Shown in pieces: positions 1 to 8,833 of a stretch of DNA of 64,000 nucleotides. The stretch comes from Amycolatopsis sp. WAC 01376 (GTDB lineage: Bacteria > Actinomycetota > Actinomycetes > Mycobacteriales > Pseudonocardiaceae), in contig NZ_QHKL01000001.1 in the NCBI RefSeq assembly GCF_003947415.1, positions 1,847,280 through 1,911,279 on the forward strand, read 5' to 3'. The notes below the pieces were generated by a model, which searched no databases, was not told the DNA's origin, and saw only the letters and a list, made by a program, of their open reading frames with translations. Each line of letters begins with the position of its first letter. The stretch's first letter is position 1. The position numbers and the translations under genes were made by a program.

Positions 1-242
1 GCCGCCGTCAGCCGTTCGACGTACCGCGTCGCCTCATCCTCGACGAAGGCGACAAGCAGGCTTTCCTTGTCCGGAAAGTGGTTGTACATCGCCGTGCGGC
101 CGAGGCCCGCTTCGGCGGCGACACCCGCGAGCGTGATCGCGTCGAACCCGCGCTCGTACAGCTGCCCGCGCAGGACGTCGAACACCCTGCTGCGGACCTC
201 GCGCCGGTGCTCCTCCAGCGACCGGCCGATGATCTTGGGCAC
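1..242 (-). CDS. TetR-family transcriptional regulator, 5' part only
   Basis: The N-terminal 80 residues of a DNA-binding regulator are present; the rest lies beyond the left edge. It opens MPKIIGRSLEEHRREVRSRV and continues into a typical TetR helix-turn-helix: a 'GFDAITLAGVAAEAGLGRTA' stretch followed by MYNHFPDKESLL, the usual recognition-helix and helix-4 pattern. The GTG start at 242-240 was chosen because an AGGGAGG ribosome-binding site lies five bases upstream. The ligand-binding half is missing, so the effector and target cannot be judged. It runs in the same direction as the ligase gene upstream of it (267-1766) and could be transcribed with it. Confidence 0.85.
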   Translation of the reverse strand, partial: MPKIIGRSLEEHRREVRSRVFDVLRGQLYERGFDAITLAGVAAEAGLGRTAMYNHFPDKESLLVAFVEDEATRYVERLTA

Positions 243-266
243 GAGCCACCTCCCTGAGAGATGACT

Positions 267-1766
267 CTAAGCCTCAAGCGACCACGTGTGCACCGGAGTC
301 TCCGTGGCCGACAGCTCCAGGTACCGGCCCAGCATCCGGTTCAGCGCGGTCTCCCGCTCGGCGCCGCGCTCCTCCGCGCGCAGGACGTACTCCCGCTGCC
401 ACGCCGCGCCGGTCCGCCTGGTGAGACACCGCTGCTCGATGATGCCCAGATAGCGCTCTCTCGCCTCGTCCGAAACATCCGATCGGCGTAGTCCCTCGTG
501 TGCCAGCGGCAGCAGGACCCGCAGCACCAGCTCGTCCGGCGGGATCCAGCCGATCCCCGGCCAGTACAGCTGCGCGTCGAAACCCCGGCGCGCCCCCGCG
601 TACATGTTCTCCTCGGCCGCCTGGAACGACATCTGTGTCCACACTGGACGGTCGGCTTCGGCGAGGGCCCGTTGCGCGCCATAGAAGAAGGCGGCGTTCG
701 CGACCATGTCGACGACGGTCGGGCCCGCGGGCAGCACACGGTTCTCCACCCGCAGATGCGGCAGACCGTCGACGACGTCGTAGACCGGCCGGTTCCAGCG
801 CCAGACGGTGCCGTTGTGCATCCGCAGTTCGGTGAGTTTCGGGGCCTGACCGGAGTCGAGCGCCTCGATCGGATCCTCGCGGTCGGTCTCGGGCAGCAGA
901 CCGGGGAAGTACCGGACGTTCTCCTCGAACAGGTCGAAGATCGAGGTGATCCACCGCTCGCCGAACCACACCCTCGGCCGCACGCCCTGGTTCTTCAGCT
1001 CCTCCGGCCGGGTGTCCGTGGCCTGCAGGAACAGCGGGATCCGCGTCTCGTGCCAGAGCGCCTTGCCGAGCAGGAACGGCGAGTTCGCGCCCACCGCGAT
1101 CTGGACGCCCGCCAGTGCCTGTGCCGCGTTCCAGTGCGCCGCGAACTCCTCCGGCGCCACCTGAAGATGCAGCTGGACGGAGGTGCAGGCGGCCTCGGGG
1201 AGGATCGATTCGGAGTAACTGCGCAACCGCTCGGGCTGTCTTCCGGGCAGCGGCGCGCCCTCCATCGAGAGCACGGTGCGCTCGCCGCGCGCGGCGAAGA
1301 TCCGGTCGTTGAGCAGCGAATACCGGGCGTTGTTGGTGAGCCACTTCTGATCGAAATGCTCGTGCCGCAGCGTCGGGAGGATACCGATCATCGCCAGCGA
1401 GGCGCCGGATTCCTCCGCCTTACGCGAGGCGGCGCCCAGATACGCGTGGAGGTCGTCCTCCAATTGCAGCGCGGACTCGCCGGCCAGCGGCCGCGGCGGC
1501 ACGTTGAGCTCCAGGTTGTGCTGACCGAGCTCGGTGGTGAACGACGGATCGTTCAGCGCCTCGAGCACCGTCGTGTTCGTCATCGACGGGCGCAGTTCCG
1601 CGTCGACGAGGTTGAGTTCCACCTCGAGCCCGATATTCTTGCGCGGGAAGGAAAAACTGCCATCGGTGAGCATCCGGGCCAAGGTGTCGAGGCAGCGCTG
1701 TACCTTCCGGCGGTAACGTCCGCGATCCTGCGGCTCACAGGGGTCCGCCGAAAGATTCTTACCCAT
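267..1766 (-). CDS. Glutamate-cysteine ligase family 2 (GCS2)-like protein
   Basis: A 499-residue soluble protein that looks like the GCS2/carboxylate-amine ligase fold, which joins glutamate to an amine or cysteine using ATP. The glutamate-rich opening strand 'NIGLEVELNLVD' near residue 50, the HNLELNVPP segment and the 'HNGTVWRWNRP' segment are what I recognise. The ATG at 1766 was preferred over two in-frame ATGs further upstream because GAGGAG precedes it by ten bases. The family includes true gamma-glutamylcysteine synthetases, ergothioneine-pathway EgtA and enzymes of unknown substrate. Nothing nearby belongs to thiol biosynthesis, so the substrate is open. The 216 bases to the divergent RNA methyltransferase hold no motif I recognise. 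Confidence 0.75.
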   Translation of the reverse strand: MGKNLSADPCEPQDRGRYRRKVQRCLDTLARMLTDGSFSFPRKNIGLEVELNLVDAELRPSMTNTTVLEALNDPSFTTELGQHNLELNVPPRPLAGESALQLEDDLHAYLGAASRKAEESGASLAMIGILPTLRHEHFDQKWLTNNARYSLLNDRIFAARGERTVLSMEGAPLPGRQPERLRSYSESILPEAACTSVQLHLQVAPEEFAAHWNAAQALAGVQIAVGANSPFLLGKALWHETRIPLFLQATDTRPEELKNQGVRPRVWFGERWITSIFDLFEENVRYFPGLLPETDREDPIEALDSGQAPKLTELRMHNGTVWRWNRPVYDVVDGLPHLRVENRVLPAGPTVVDMVANAAFFYGAQRALAEADRPVWTQMSFQAAEENMYAGARRGFDAQLYWPGIGWIPPDELVLRVLLPLAHEGLRRSDVSDEARERYLGIIEQRCLTRRTGAAWQREYVLRAEERGAERETALNRMLGRYLELSATETPVHTWSLEA

Positions 1767-1982
1767 GTTCGTCGAGCTCCTCATTGGCCACGCTCCGCGG
1801 GATCCAGGCGGGACTGCCAGGCGGCCCAACGGTTTCACGCCTCGCCATCGCCCGGCTAGCGGCCAAACTGGTGCTCTCTGTCACTAGGGGTTAACTTACA
1901 GCAAAATACCGCCGTTCGTACTACCTCTCCGTTGACGTTCGGACGAAACCGGCGCGCGGGGGGCGGATGACACACTCTCCGG

Positions 1983-2798
1983 GTGGCTGAACTGATCACC
2001 ATCGACGACTCCGGCGACCCGCGGCTCGACGATTTCCGCGACTTGTCCACAGCCGATCGGCGTCCCGATAGGCCGGGTGGGCGTGGCTTTGTGATCGCCG
2101 AAGGCACCGTCGTGGTCGAACGGCTGCTCAACTCCCGCTATCCGGTCCGCGCCCTGCTCGGCGTGGAACGGCGGTTCCGGGAACTGGGCGACGACCTGGC
2201 CCGCGTAGACGTCCCCGGCTATGTGACGTCGGCCGAGACGATGGCCGAAGTGGTCGGCTTCCACCTGAATCGCGGGATACTCGCCGTCGCGGGCCGGCCG
2301 GTCCCGTCGCTGGCGGTCGAGGACGTCATCGACGGCGCACGCGTCCTCGCCGTCCTCGAAGGCGTCGGTGACCACGAGAATCTCGGTTCGCTGTTCCGCA
2401 ACGCGGCCGCGCTCGGGGTCGACGGGATCCTGCTCGGCGCCGGTTGCTCCGACCCGCTGTACCGGCGCAGCGTCCGCGTTTCGATGGGGCACGTCCTGCG
2501 CGTGCCGTTCGCCACCGTCGGATCCTGGCCCGGTGACCTGGAACTGCTGCGGGAACGCGGTTTCCGTATCGCGGCCCTCACTCCTCGTGCGGATTCCGTT
2601 TCGCTGCGCCAGTTACGCGACCAGACCCCGGGGAAGGTGGCGCTGATGCTGGGCGCCGAGGGCCCCGGCCTGACCGACGAGGCCATCGCCGCCGCCGACG
2701 TCGCGGTGCGGATCCCGATGCCCGAAGGCGTCGATTCGCTGAATGTCGCCACGGCGGGCGCGATCGCGTTCTACGAGACGCGTCCACCGCTATCGTGA
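1983..2798 (+). CDS. SpoU/TrmH-family RNA methyltransferase
   Basis: A 271-residue SPOUT-superfamily enzyme that transfers a methyl group from S-adenosylmethionine to ribose of tRNA or rRNA. All three knot motifs are visible: NLGSLFRNAAALG (133-145), LGAEGPGL (223-230) and VDSLNVATA (250-258). An N-terminal substrate-binding region of about 110 residues precedes the catalytic domain, as in many 23S rRNA methyltransferases. The start is GTG. The gene is followed after 28 bases by the DUF2537 membrane protein, the same pairing as Rv0881/Rv0882 in mycobacteria (recalled synteny). The exact target nucleotide cannot be told from sequence. Confidence 0.9.
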   Translation: MAELITIDDSGDPRLDDFRDLSTADRRPDRPGGRGFVIAEGTVVVERLLNSRYPVRALLGVERRFRELGDDLARVDVPGYVTSAETMAEVVGFHLNRGILAVAGRPVPSLAVEDVIDGARVLAVLEGVGDHENLGSLFRNAAALGVDGILLGAGCSDPLYRRSVRVSMGHVLRVPFATVGSWPGDLELLRERGFRIAALTPRADSVSLRQLRDQTPGKVALMLGAEGPGLTDEAIAAADVAVRIPMPEGVDSLNVATAGAIAFYETRPPLS

Positions 2799-2826
2799 GC
2801 ACCCGAGGCGACCACGAGGAGAACCG

Positions 2827-3429
2827 ATGGAATTGCGGATCCGTGAGGGCCGTGCGGTGCTGGCCGGGCGTGGCGGCGACAGCGCGCACGAGGTGGACCC
2901 GCATTCGCTCGCGATCGGTTCGGACCTCGCGCAGGCGTTGCACGAATGGGCCCGCGTCGCGTCCGCCGTCGGCTCCTCCGGCACCGAGGCCGCTTCCGTG
3001 GTTTCCCAGCGAGGCCGCCAGCTCGCCCAGCGGGTCGCCGCCACGATGGGCACCTCGGTGCGGTACGTCGACCCCGTCTCCGGCGACGGCGTGATCATCG
3101 ACCCGCCCACCCCCTCGCCCCGCAACGAACTCGCGCGGCGGCTTTTCGGCACCCCGGATCCCGCCGGGGAACCGACGCCGTGGCTGACCGGGCTGACCGT
3201 CTCCGCGTTCGTCGCGGCCGTGGTCGTCGTGGCGATGCTGGCGCTGGCGAACACCCTCGCGCGCGAGACCAACGGCTGGCTCGCACTGCTCGCGTCGGTC
3301 GTCGTGACCGCCGGGATCACGCCCTCGCTGTGGCTCGCGCGGCGGGTGCCGATCGTGCGGTGGGCGTCCTTCGGCGCGGCCGCGGGAATCGTGATCGCGT
3401 GGATCGGCGTGCTGATCGTCGTCTTCTAA
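2827..3429 (+). CDS. DUF2537-type actinobacterial membrane protein
   Basis: A 200-residue protein with a soluble N-terminal half (about residues 1-115) and three hydrophobic segments near 119-143, 150-171 and 179-199, so it is an integral membrane protein ending in the last helix. The ATG at 2827 follows a GGAGAACCG ribosome-binding stretch and was preferred to longer in-frame starts that overlap the methyltransferase gene. It matches my memory of the DUF2537 family, conserved in actinobacteria and without known function. It probably forms an operon with the methyltransferase. It is followed by a 31-bp perfect palindrome, a likely transcription end. Confidence 0.8.
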   Translation: MELRIREGRAVLAGRGGDSAHEVDPHSLAIGSDLAQALHEWARVASAVGSSGTEAASVVSQRGRQLAQRVAATMGTSVRYVDPVSGDGVIIDPPTPSPRNELARRLFGTPDPAGEPTPWLTGLTVSAFVAAVVVVAMLALANTLARETNGWLALLASVVVTAGITPSLWLARRVPIVRWASFGAAAGIVIAWIGVLIVVF

Positions 3430-3484
3430 AGAGCCGAAGGTCAAACGTGTCTTTGTCGGGCGGAGTGTCCAAGGGCCGGGGGGC

Positions 3485-3548
3485 CGCGGGGTGGTCGTGA
3501 GTGGTAAGTGACGTTAGAACGTCACTTACCACTCACGACCACCCCGCG
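3485..3548. repeat. Palindrome family A, copy 1 (31-bp perfect arms)
   Basis: Arms at 3485-3515 and 3518-3548 are perfectly complementary, separated by only AG. The outer arm contains GGTCGTGAGTG and the centre reads GTTAGAAC. It follows the DUF2537 gene and lies 53 bases before the next gene in the same direction, consistent with a terminator. The same outer arm and centre recur at 6909-6956 and 34411-34460. Confidence 0.95.
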
Positions 3549-3601
3549 ACACGCCTTGGCATCGCGCCACGTTTGCCTTACCCCTCAATAAGGAGAGCCC
3601 C

Positions 3602-3967
3602 ATGACACGTGACCCGCTCAGTTCACTCAGACGGCTGTGTCTCGCGCTGCCGGAGACTTCCGAGCGGCTCAGCCACGGCGAGCCGACCTGGTTCGTGCGC
3701 GGCAAGAAGACGTTCGTCATGTACGCCGACCGGCATCACGACGACAAGGTCGCCTTCTGGTGCCCGGCGCCGCCCGGGGCGCAGGAGGAACTGGTGGGCG
3801 CCGAGCCGGAACGGTTCTTCCGGCCGCCGTACGTCGGGCATCGGGGCTGGCTCGGGGTCCGGCTGGACATCGACGTCGACTGGGCCGAAATCGAGCGGAT
3901 CGTCACCGACGCGTATTGCCTCGTGGCGCCCAAATCCCTGATCATGCAGGTCCCTGGACGCACGTAA
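3602..3967 (+). CDS. MmcQ/YjbR (DUF419) family protein
   Basis: A 121-residue compact protein of the YjbR fold, a double-winged, CyaY-like domain sometimes annotated as DNA-binding. It begins 'LSSLRRLCLALPETSERLSH', then WFVRGKKTFVMY and a C-terminal GWLGVRLDIDVDW stretch, all usual for the family and of normal length. The ATG at 3602 has an AAGGAG site six to seven bases upstream. Its TAA stop (3965-3967) lies inside the left arm of the palindrome at 3959-4000. It runs convergently into sepH with only 36 bases between stop codons. Biological role unknown. Confidence 0.85.
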   Translation: MTRDPLSSLRRLCLALPETSERLSHGEPTWFVRGKKTFVMYADRHHDDKVAFWCPAPPGAQEELVGAEPERFFRPPYVGHRGWLGVRLDIDVDWAEIERIVTDAYCLVAPKSLIMQVPGRT

Positions 3968-4000
3968 TGGCCCCTCCACCGGAAGGGGCCATTACGTGCG
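3959..4000. terminator. Convergent-gene palindrome (17-bp arms), shared terminator
   Basis: CGCACGTAATGGCCCCT at 3959-3975 pairs exactly with 3984-4000 around an 8-base loop. It fills the gap between the convergent YjbR and sepH genes and contains the YjbR stop codon. There is no T-tract, as is common for GC-rich actinobacterial terminators; its use in both directions is inferred. Confidence 0.8.
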
Positions 4001-4003
4001 AAT

Positions 4004-4849
4004 TCAACCTCGTTGTGATCGGACGCCCAGTAGGACGTCTTCCCAGGATGGAACGATGGGGTGGTTCTTCTTCCCCTTCGCCCGTGGAGCTGGCTCGGCC
4101 ACTTCCTCCGGCTCGTCAGCCGGAAGTGGTGGCTCGACATCTTCTTCGGGTTCCGCGATCGGCGCGTCGATCACCTTCGCGACCGGCTCGTCGGGCACCG
4201 AATCCAGGGTGGGCTGGATGACCGCTTCCCTGCCGGGGTCCAGCGCCCGGACCGTGCGCGGGGCGCGGTAGGCGTTGGGGTTGAGCAGGACTTCGGCGTT
4301 CTCGTCGAGGGCCTGTACGGTGCCGCCGTGCGCGCCGGGCGAGAACGACCAGTGCGCGCGGTTGTCCGAACGGCCTGCCTTCCAGCTCAGCACGACGACC
4401 CACTTGCCGTCGTCGCCTCGCCAGGAGTCCCAGGTCGCCTGGCTGTAGTCGTGTCCGCGCTGCCCGAAGGAGTGCGCCACGACCTCGCCGAGCGTCTGTA
4501 CGTCGGGGCCGTCCTCGCGGACCGGATGCGCCCGCTGGGCCAGTTCGGCGGTGCGGGATCGCTCGAGCAGGACCGGGTACGCGAACCGCTCGACGCGCTG
4601 CACGGTGACGCCGGCGCCGCTCGCGACCTGCTCCACGGACTCACCGGCCCGGATTCGTGCCTGGATCTCGCGTGGCCGCATTTGGCTCTCCAACTCGATC
4701 TCGATCTGGCCGAGGCGGGTGATGTCACCCCTCGCCGCCGCTCGCAGCCTCTCATCTGCGGGGAGCAGGAAACGCGTGCGGCTCGCCGGGTCTTCACACA
4801 CGATGGACTTACCGTCCTCGTGCAGCCCGACCACCCGTAGCGCTCTCAT
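4004..4849 (-). CDS. sepH: SepH, actinobacterial cell-division regulator (DUF3071)
   Basis: A 281-residue protein of the SepH family, which in Streptomyces and mycobacteria binds FtsZ and promotes Z-ring assembly. A helix-turn-helix lies near residues 58-90 ('PREIQARIRAGESVEQVA', then AGVTVQRVERFAYPVL). A tryptophan-rich DUF3071 segment ('WDSWRGDDGKWVVVLSW') follows, then an acidic, proline-rich linker and a short conserved tail with RAKGKKNHPIVPSWEDVLLG. The ATG at 4849 follows GGGGAGG at five bases; a longer in-frame start upstream lacks such a site. Gene order with serC further right resembles Rv0883c-Rv0884c. The gap of about 190 bases to the kinase gene upstream shows no feature I can name. 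Confidence 0.93.
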   Translation of the reverse strand: MRALRVVGLHEDGKSIVCEDPASRTRFLLPADERLRAAARGDITRLGQIEIELESQMRPREIQARIRAGESVEQVASGAGVTVQRVERFAYPVLLERSRTAELAQRAHPVREDGPDVQTLGEVVAHSFGQRGHDYSQATWDSWRGDDGKWVVVLSWKAGRSDNRAHWSFSPGAHGGTVQALDENAEVLLNPNAYRAPRTVRALDPGREAVIQPTLDSVPDEPVAKVIDAPIAEPEEDVEPPLPADEPEEVAEPAPRAKGKKNHPIVPSWEDVLLGVRSQRG

Positions 4850-5040
4850 TCTCGCCTCCCCGACTTCTTCACCTTTGTGGGTGTCCACGGTAAAACGGCG
4901 CGTCGCCTTGACGTGTGAGGCGCGCCGATGTCATGTGTCCTGCTCACTATTTTGTTCATGACGGCAAGGGGAATTCTGCGGGAGCGACGGGCGGCCCGCC
5001 GTGTGACGCGCCGGACACGCACAGTCACGATCGGGGGAAT

Positions 5041-6198
5041 CTACGGAAGCCGCACCCGGACGACGAGCCCGCCGCCGCGTCCGCCCGGTTCCGCCCCGGC
5101 GGTCCCGCTGTGCGCCTTCGCGATGGACCGGACGATCGACAGGCCGAGCCCGGCGTTGCGGGAGTCGCCGGTCCGGTCGCCCGAGAGCCGCCGGAACGGC
5201 TCGAACAGCGCGGGTACGGCGTCCAGCGGCACTTGCGGGCCGGTGTTGCGCACGACCAGCGCCGGGTCGCCGCCGATGTCGATGTGGATCCAGCCGCCCT
5301 TGCGGTTGTAGGTGATCGCGTTGTGCACGAGGTTCGTGACCAGGCGCTCCAGCAGCACGGGATCGCCGGACACCGTCCGCGGCCGCAGCCGTGACTCCAC
5401 AGTGACCCCCGCTTCCCCGGCCATGGCCGCCGCCGACCGGATCACCGTCGCCGCGACCTCGTCCAGCCGGACGGGGCCGCGTGCCGCCAGGCCGCGGTCG
5501 CTGCGGGCGAGCACGAGCAGGCCCTCGATCATCCGTTCGCTGCGTTCGTTGGTGTAGATCAGGTGCTCGCCGAGTTTCCGGACCTCGGGGCTCACGTCGG
5601 GATCGGCCATCGCGACCTCGACCAGCGTGCGCTGCACCGCGAGCGGGGTCCGCAGTTCGTGGGAAGCGTTGGCGACGAAGCGTTTCTGGCTCTCGAACGA
5701 CACGGCGAGCCGGTCGAGCATGCCGTCGAAGGTGTCGGCGAGTTCCTTGAGTTCGTCGTCGGGGCCGTCGAGATCGATGCGCCGGTCGAGGTTTTCGACC
5801 TCGAGTTTCCGTGCGGTCGACGTGATCGCGTGCAGCGGCCGCAGCACCCGGCTCGCCATCAGCCAGCCGAGCAGCACCGCGAGCGCGCCGGCGATCGCCA
5901 GCGCCACCAGCGACTGCCACAGCAGCGCCGAAAGGACGTCCGAGCGGTACTCCGTGATCGAGGTCGCGACCAGTTGCGTGGCCTGAGCGCGCTCCACGGG
6001 CAGGATGGTCGTCGTGTCCATGGGATACGCGCGCTGGACCGCGATGCCCGCCGCGTCGCTCGCGAACGCCGCCGTATCCGGCAGCGTCGAGCTCACCAGC
6101 AGGTAGTTGACGACCAGCAACGCGAGCCCGACGAGCAGGAACGCCCCGCCGTAGAGCGCCGTCAGCTTGGTGCGGACGGAGAGCCGGAGCGGTTTCAC
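5041..6198 (-). CDS. Sensor histidine kinase of an OmpR-type pair
   Basis: A 385-residue membrane kinase. Two transmembrane helices (about 12-35 and 93-115) flank a short extracytoplasmic loop of roughly 57 residues. Next come a HAMP segment, the H-box FVANASHELRTPLAV with phospho-acceptor His180, an N-box LVTNLVHNAITYN and a G-box GLGLSIVRSIAKAHSG. The GTG start at 6198 overlaps the regulator's stop (GTGA), so the two genes are translationally coupled. A longer frame running back through the regulator gene is not the real start. The small sensor loop gives no clue to the signal; the antibiotic or cell-envelope stress typical of this subclass would be only a guess. Confidence 0.92.
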   Translation of the reverse strand: MKPLRLSVRTKLTALYGGAFLLVGLALLVVNYLLVSSTLPDTAAFASDAAGIAVQRAYPMDTTTILPVERAQATQLVATSITEYRSDVLSALLWQSLVALAIAGALAVLLGWLMASRVLRPLHAITSTARKLEVENLDRRIDLDGPDDELKELADTFDGMLDRLAVSFESQKRFVANASHELRTPLAVQRTLVEVAMADPDVSPEVRKLGEHLIYTNERSERMIEGLLVLARSDRGLAARGPVRLDEVAATVIRSAAAMAGEAGVTVESRLRPRTVSGDPVLLERLVTNLVHNAITYNRKGGWIHIDIGGDPALVVRNTGPQVPLDAVPALFEPFRRLSGDRTGDSRNAGLGLSIVRSIAKAHSGTAGAEPGGRGGGLVVRVRLP

Positions 6199-6854
6199 GA
6201 CCCGAACCGGTAACCGGCGCCGGGCACGGTGTCGATCAGCGGCGGTTCGCCGAGTTTGCGCCGCAACGTCATCATCGCCACCCGGACGGCGTTCGTGAAC
6301 GGGTCGGCGTGTTCGTCCCACGCCTTCTCCAGCAGTTCCTCCGCGCTGACCACGTTCCCTTCGGCGCGCATGAGCACCTCCAGTACCGCGAATTCCTTGG
6401 GGGACAAGGGAAGGAACCGGCCGTCGCGGGACGCCTGGTGACGCGGCAGGTCGAGGACGACACCGCCGCGTCGCAGCACCGGCGGCAACGCCGGCCGTGC
6501 GCGCCGCGACAGCGCCTGCACCCGCGCGACGAGTTCGGCGAACGCGAACGGTTTCGTCAGGTAGTCGTCGGCGCCGAGACCCAGCCCGGCGACCCGGTCG
6601 TTGACGTCGGCCGCGGCGGTCAGCATCAGGACCCGCGCCTCGCCGCCGGTGCGGATCACCGCGGCGCAGACCTCGTCGCCGTGCACGACGGGGAGATCCC
6701 GGTCGAGCACGACGACGTCGTAGCCGTGCACCCCCACCCGGTCCAGGGCCTGCGCGCCGTCGTAGCAGACGTCGACGGCCATGGAGAACCGTCGCAGGCC
6801 CTCGGCGATCGTGTCCGCCAGGAGCCGCTCGTCTTCCACCACCAGCACTCTCAC
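6195..6854 (-). CDS. OmpR/PhoB-family response regulator
   Basis: A 219-residue two-domain regulator. The receiver domain has the acidic pair Glu7/Asp8, phospho-acceptor Asp51 (VVVLDRDLP), Thr79 and Lys101 (YLTKPF). The C-terminal winged helix ends in the usual RRKLGEPPLIDTVPGAGYRF. It is the first gene of a two-gene operon with the kinase downstream and controls unknown targets. The family A palindrome at 6909-6956 lies just upstream, separating it from the end of the fucosidase gene that runs in the same direction. Confidence 0.93.
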   Translation of the reverse strand: MRVLVVEDERLLADTIAEGLRRFSMAVDVCYDGAQALDRVGVHGYDVVVLDRDLPVVHGDEVCAAVIRTGGEARVLMLTAAADVNDRVAGLGLGADDYLTKPFAFAELVARVQALSRRARPALPPVLRRGGVVLDLPRHQASRDGRFLPLSPKEFAVLEVLMRAEGNVVSAEELLEKAWDEHADPFTNAVRVAMMTLRRKLGEPPLIDTVPGAGYRFGS

Positions 6855-6908
6855 CTGGCCAGTCTGCCCCGGATGGGGGTAAGCGCGGGATAAGCGTGGG
6901 GTCGCGTG

Positions 6909-6956
6909 GGTCGTGAGTGGCGTTTCGGGTTAGAACCCGAAACGCCACTCACGACC
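6909..6956. repeat. Palindrome family A, copy 2 (23-bp perfect arms)
   Basis: GGTCGTGAGTGGCGTTTCGG plus GTT at 6909-6931 pairs perfectly with 6934-6956; the spacer is AG and the centre is again GTTAGAAC (6929-6936). It lies between the 3' end of the fucosidase gene and the 5' end of the regulator gene. A terminator for the fucosidase gene is the simplest reading. Confidence 0.95.
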
Positions 6957-6971
6957 ACCTGTACCGAACAA

Positions 6972-8786
6972 TCAACCGACCGGGTGCAGCTGCCGCGCCG
7001 GGATCACCTGCTGAGGGGTGTTCGGGCTGGACCACAGCAGCTTCATCGACGCCTCACCGCCTCGTTCGGTGTGTTCGAGCCGGATCGCGTACGACTTCCC
7101 GGCGACCAGGTCCAGAGTCGCTTTGTCGACAGCAGGGCCGTGCGGGGTGGTGTTGTCGATCAGGAGTTTCCCGTCGACCCACAGCCGTACGGTGTCGTCC
7201 GAAACCGTGGTGAACGTGTACTTCCCGGTGTCCCGCGCGGTCACCTTGCCGCTCCATCGCGACGAGAAGGACTCCGCCGGGATCTTCGCGTCGGGTGATC
7301 CGGTGAACTTCCAGTTGTGGTTCACGCCCGGCTCGACCCGGCGCACCGTCGGCGTCCCGGTGAAGTCCGCGTTCGGCCAGTACTCGGCGGTCAGTCCGGT
7401 CCCGCGTCCGGCGGGGGCCTGGGGCAGCGGGTCGACACTCAGTTCGATGACGGTCGCGACGTCGTTCGTCCGGCCGCCCGACGGCGTGAGTTTCACGCTT
7501 CCGGACGACTGCTCGACCTTCACGCGCTGCCCGCTGCCGAGCACCCGCGCGTCGCGGACCCGGAACGGCGCCAACGTGTCGAGCGTCAGCGAACCGCCCG
7601 AAGCGGGCCAGTCGAACACCGACGCGTAGAGCTTGCCGCCCCGGCGACTCACCACACCCCACTGAGGTTCGGCGACGATCCCCGGCGTGCCCGCTCCGTA
7701 GACGGCGGCGGAGTGGCCGTTCGTCCGAAGCCACTGGCCCATCTGCTTCAGCCTGTCGATGGATTCCTTCGGCACCCGGCCGTTGCGATCGGGTCCGACG
7801 TTGAGCAGGAAGTTGCCGCTGCGGCCGGCGATCGAGAGCAGTTTCCTGGTCAGATCCGCCGAGGATTTCCAGTTGTGGTCCCAATCGGTGTACCCCCAGC
7901 TGCCGTTGAGGGTCATGCACGACTCCCACAGCTGCCCGTCGACCGGCTTGTCCGGGATCTCCTGTTCGGGAGTTCCTGTGTCGCCGTCGACCACCCGGCG
8001 TTTGCCGACACGGTTGTTGACCACAATGGACGGATCGAGGCTGCGAACGTACGCCTCCAGCTCTTCACCGTCCTTTTCGGTCCACGGGTTGTTGGGCCGG
8101 TCAGTGCTCCATTCGCCGTCGAACCACAGCACCGCCGGGTGATAGTTGTCGACGAGTTCCTTGAGCTGGGCGTACATCCGTTCCTTGTACTTCGGGAACG
8201 TCGCCGGATCGGGGAAGTCCGGGTCGTGCCAGTCCCAGATCGAGTAGTAGAAACCGAGTTTGACGTCCCGCGCGGCCGTCGCGCGTTTCAGTTCGGCGAG
8301 GATGTCGCGCTTCTTGTCGAACGCCGAGTGGTCGCGGAGGTTGAACTTGTTGACCTTCGTCGGCCACATCGCGTAGCCCTCGTGGTGCTTCGACGTGATC
8401 ACCATGTACTTCTGCCCGGCGTCCTTCGCCGACTGCGCGATGGCGTTCGCGTCGAACCCGGCCGGGTTGAACTTCGCGGCGATCTGCTCGTATTCGGCGC
8501 GCGGGATCTGGCAGTTCCGCTGGATCCACTCGGCGTCCTGGCAAACGCTTCCGTCAGGGCGTTGGTACTTCCCTTGAAGCTGGGAGTACGCACCGAAGTG
8601 GATGAACTGGCCGAAGCGGTCGTCGCGCCACCAGCGCGTCCGGTCGGCGGTGAACGGGTCGTCGTAGGCGTGGTCGGTCCCTGGTCCGGACGGCAGCGGC
8701 GCGGCTTCCGCCGCGGGCAGGACGCCCAGAGCGGTGGTCGCGACGACAAGGGCCGCCAGGGCCCGGAGTGGGTTGCGGCGATTCAT
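6972..8786 (-). CDS. Secreted GH29 alpha-L-fucosidase with C-terminal PA14 domain
   Basis: A 604-residue exported glycoside hydrolase. A signal peptide (residues 1-28, cut likely after AEA) leads into a GH29 barrel. Family motifs include FGQFIHFGAYS near 58, 'GQKYMVITSKHHEGYAMW' near 124, and VLWFDGEW, whose Asp223 is the expected nucleophile. Residues from about 460 form a PA14-like carbohydrate-binding domain (GLTAEYWPNADFTG, ending in WSSPNTPQQVIP). It would release fucose from plant, fungal or animal glycans outside the cell. The ATG at 8786 has GAGGAGGAG upstream. A long in-frame extension antisense to the next operon is spurious. Divergent from the lipoprotein/efflux operon; the shared gap holds nested inverted repeats. 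Confidence 0.92.
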   Translation of the reverse strand: MNRRNPLRALAALVVATTALGVLPAAEAAPLPSGPGTDHAYDDPFTADRTRWWRDDRFGQFIHFGAYSQLQGKYQRPDGSVCQDAEWIQRNCQIPRAEYEQIAAKFNPAGFDANAIAQSAKDAGQKYMVITSKHHEGYAMWPTKVNKFNLRDHSAFDKKRDILAELKRATAARDVKLGFYYSIWDWHDPDFPDPATFPKYKERMYAQLKELVDNYHPAVLWFDGEWSTDRPNNPWTEKDGEELEAYVRSLDPSIVVNNRVGKRRVVDGDTGTPEQEIPDKPVDGQLWESCMTLNGSWGYTDWDHNWKSSADLTRKLLSIAGRSGNFLLNVGPDRNGRVPKESIDRLKQMGQWLRTNGHSAAVYGAGTPGIVAEPQWGVVSRRGGKLYASVFDWPASGGSLTLDTLAPFRVRDARVLGSGQRVKVEQSSGSVKLTPSGGRTNDVATVIELSVDPLPQAPAGRGTGLTAEYWPNADFTGTPTVRRVEPGVNHNWKFTGSPDAKIPAESFSSRWSGKVTARDTGKYTFTTVSDDTVRLWVDGKLLIDNTTPHGPAVDKATLDLVAGKSYAIRLEHTERGGEASMKLLWSSPNTPQQVIPARQLHPVG

Positions 8787-8833
8787 GCACTCCTCCTCGA
8801 TGAGGTGTGGACGTCGGGACTCTAAGAAGCCAG

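Noticed and set aside
498..1859. 453-codon frame opposite the GCS2-like gene
   Set aside because: Antisense shadow, no family resemblance, His/Arg/Gln-biased composition.
4928..5311. Possible small gene starting with a hydrophobic MSCVLLTILFMTARG
   Set aside because: After about 35 codons it is antisense to the kinase C-terminus and there is no ribosome-binding site.
5041..6948. 635-codon version of the OmpR-type sensor kinase
   Set aside because: The extra part overlaps the regulator out of frame and includes palindrome sequence; GTG at 6198 is coupled to the regulator stop.
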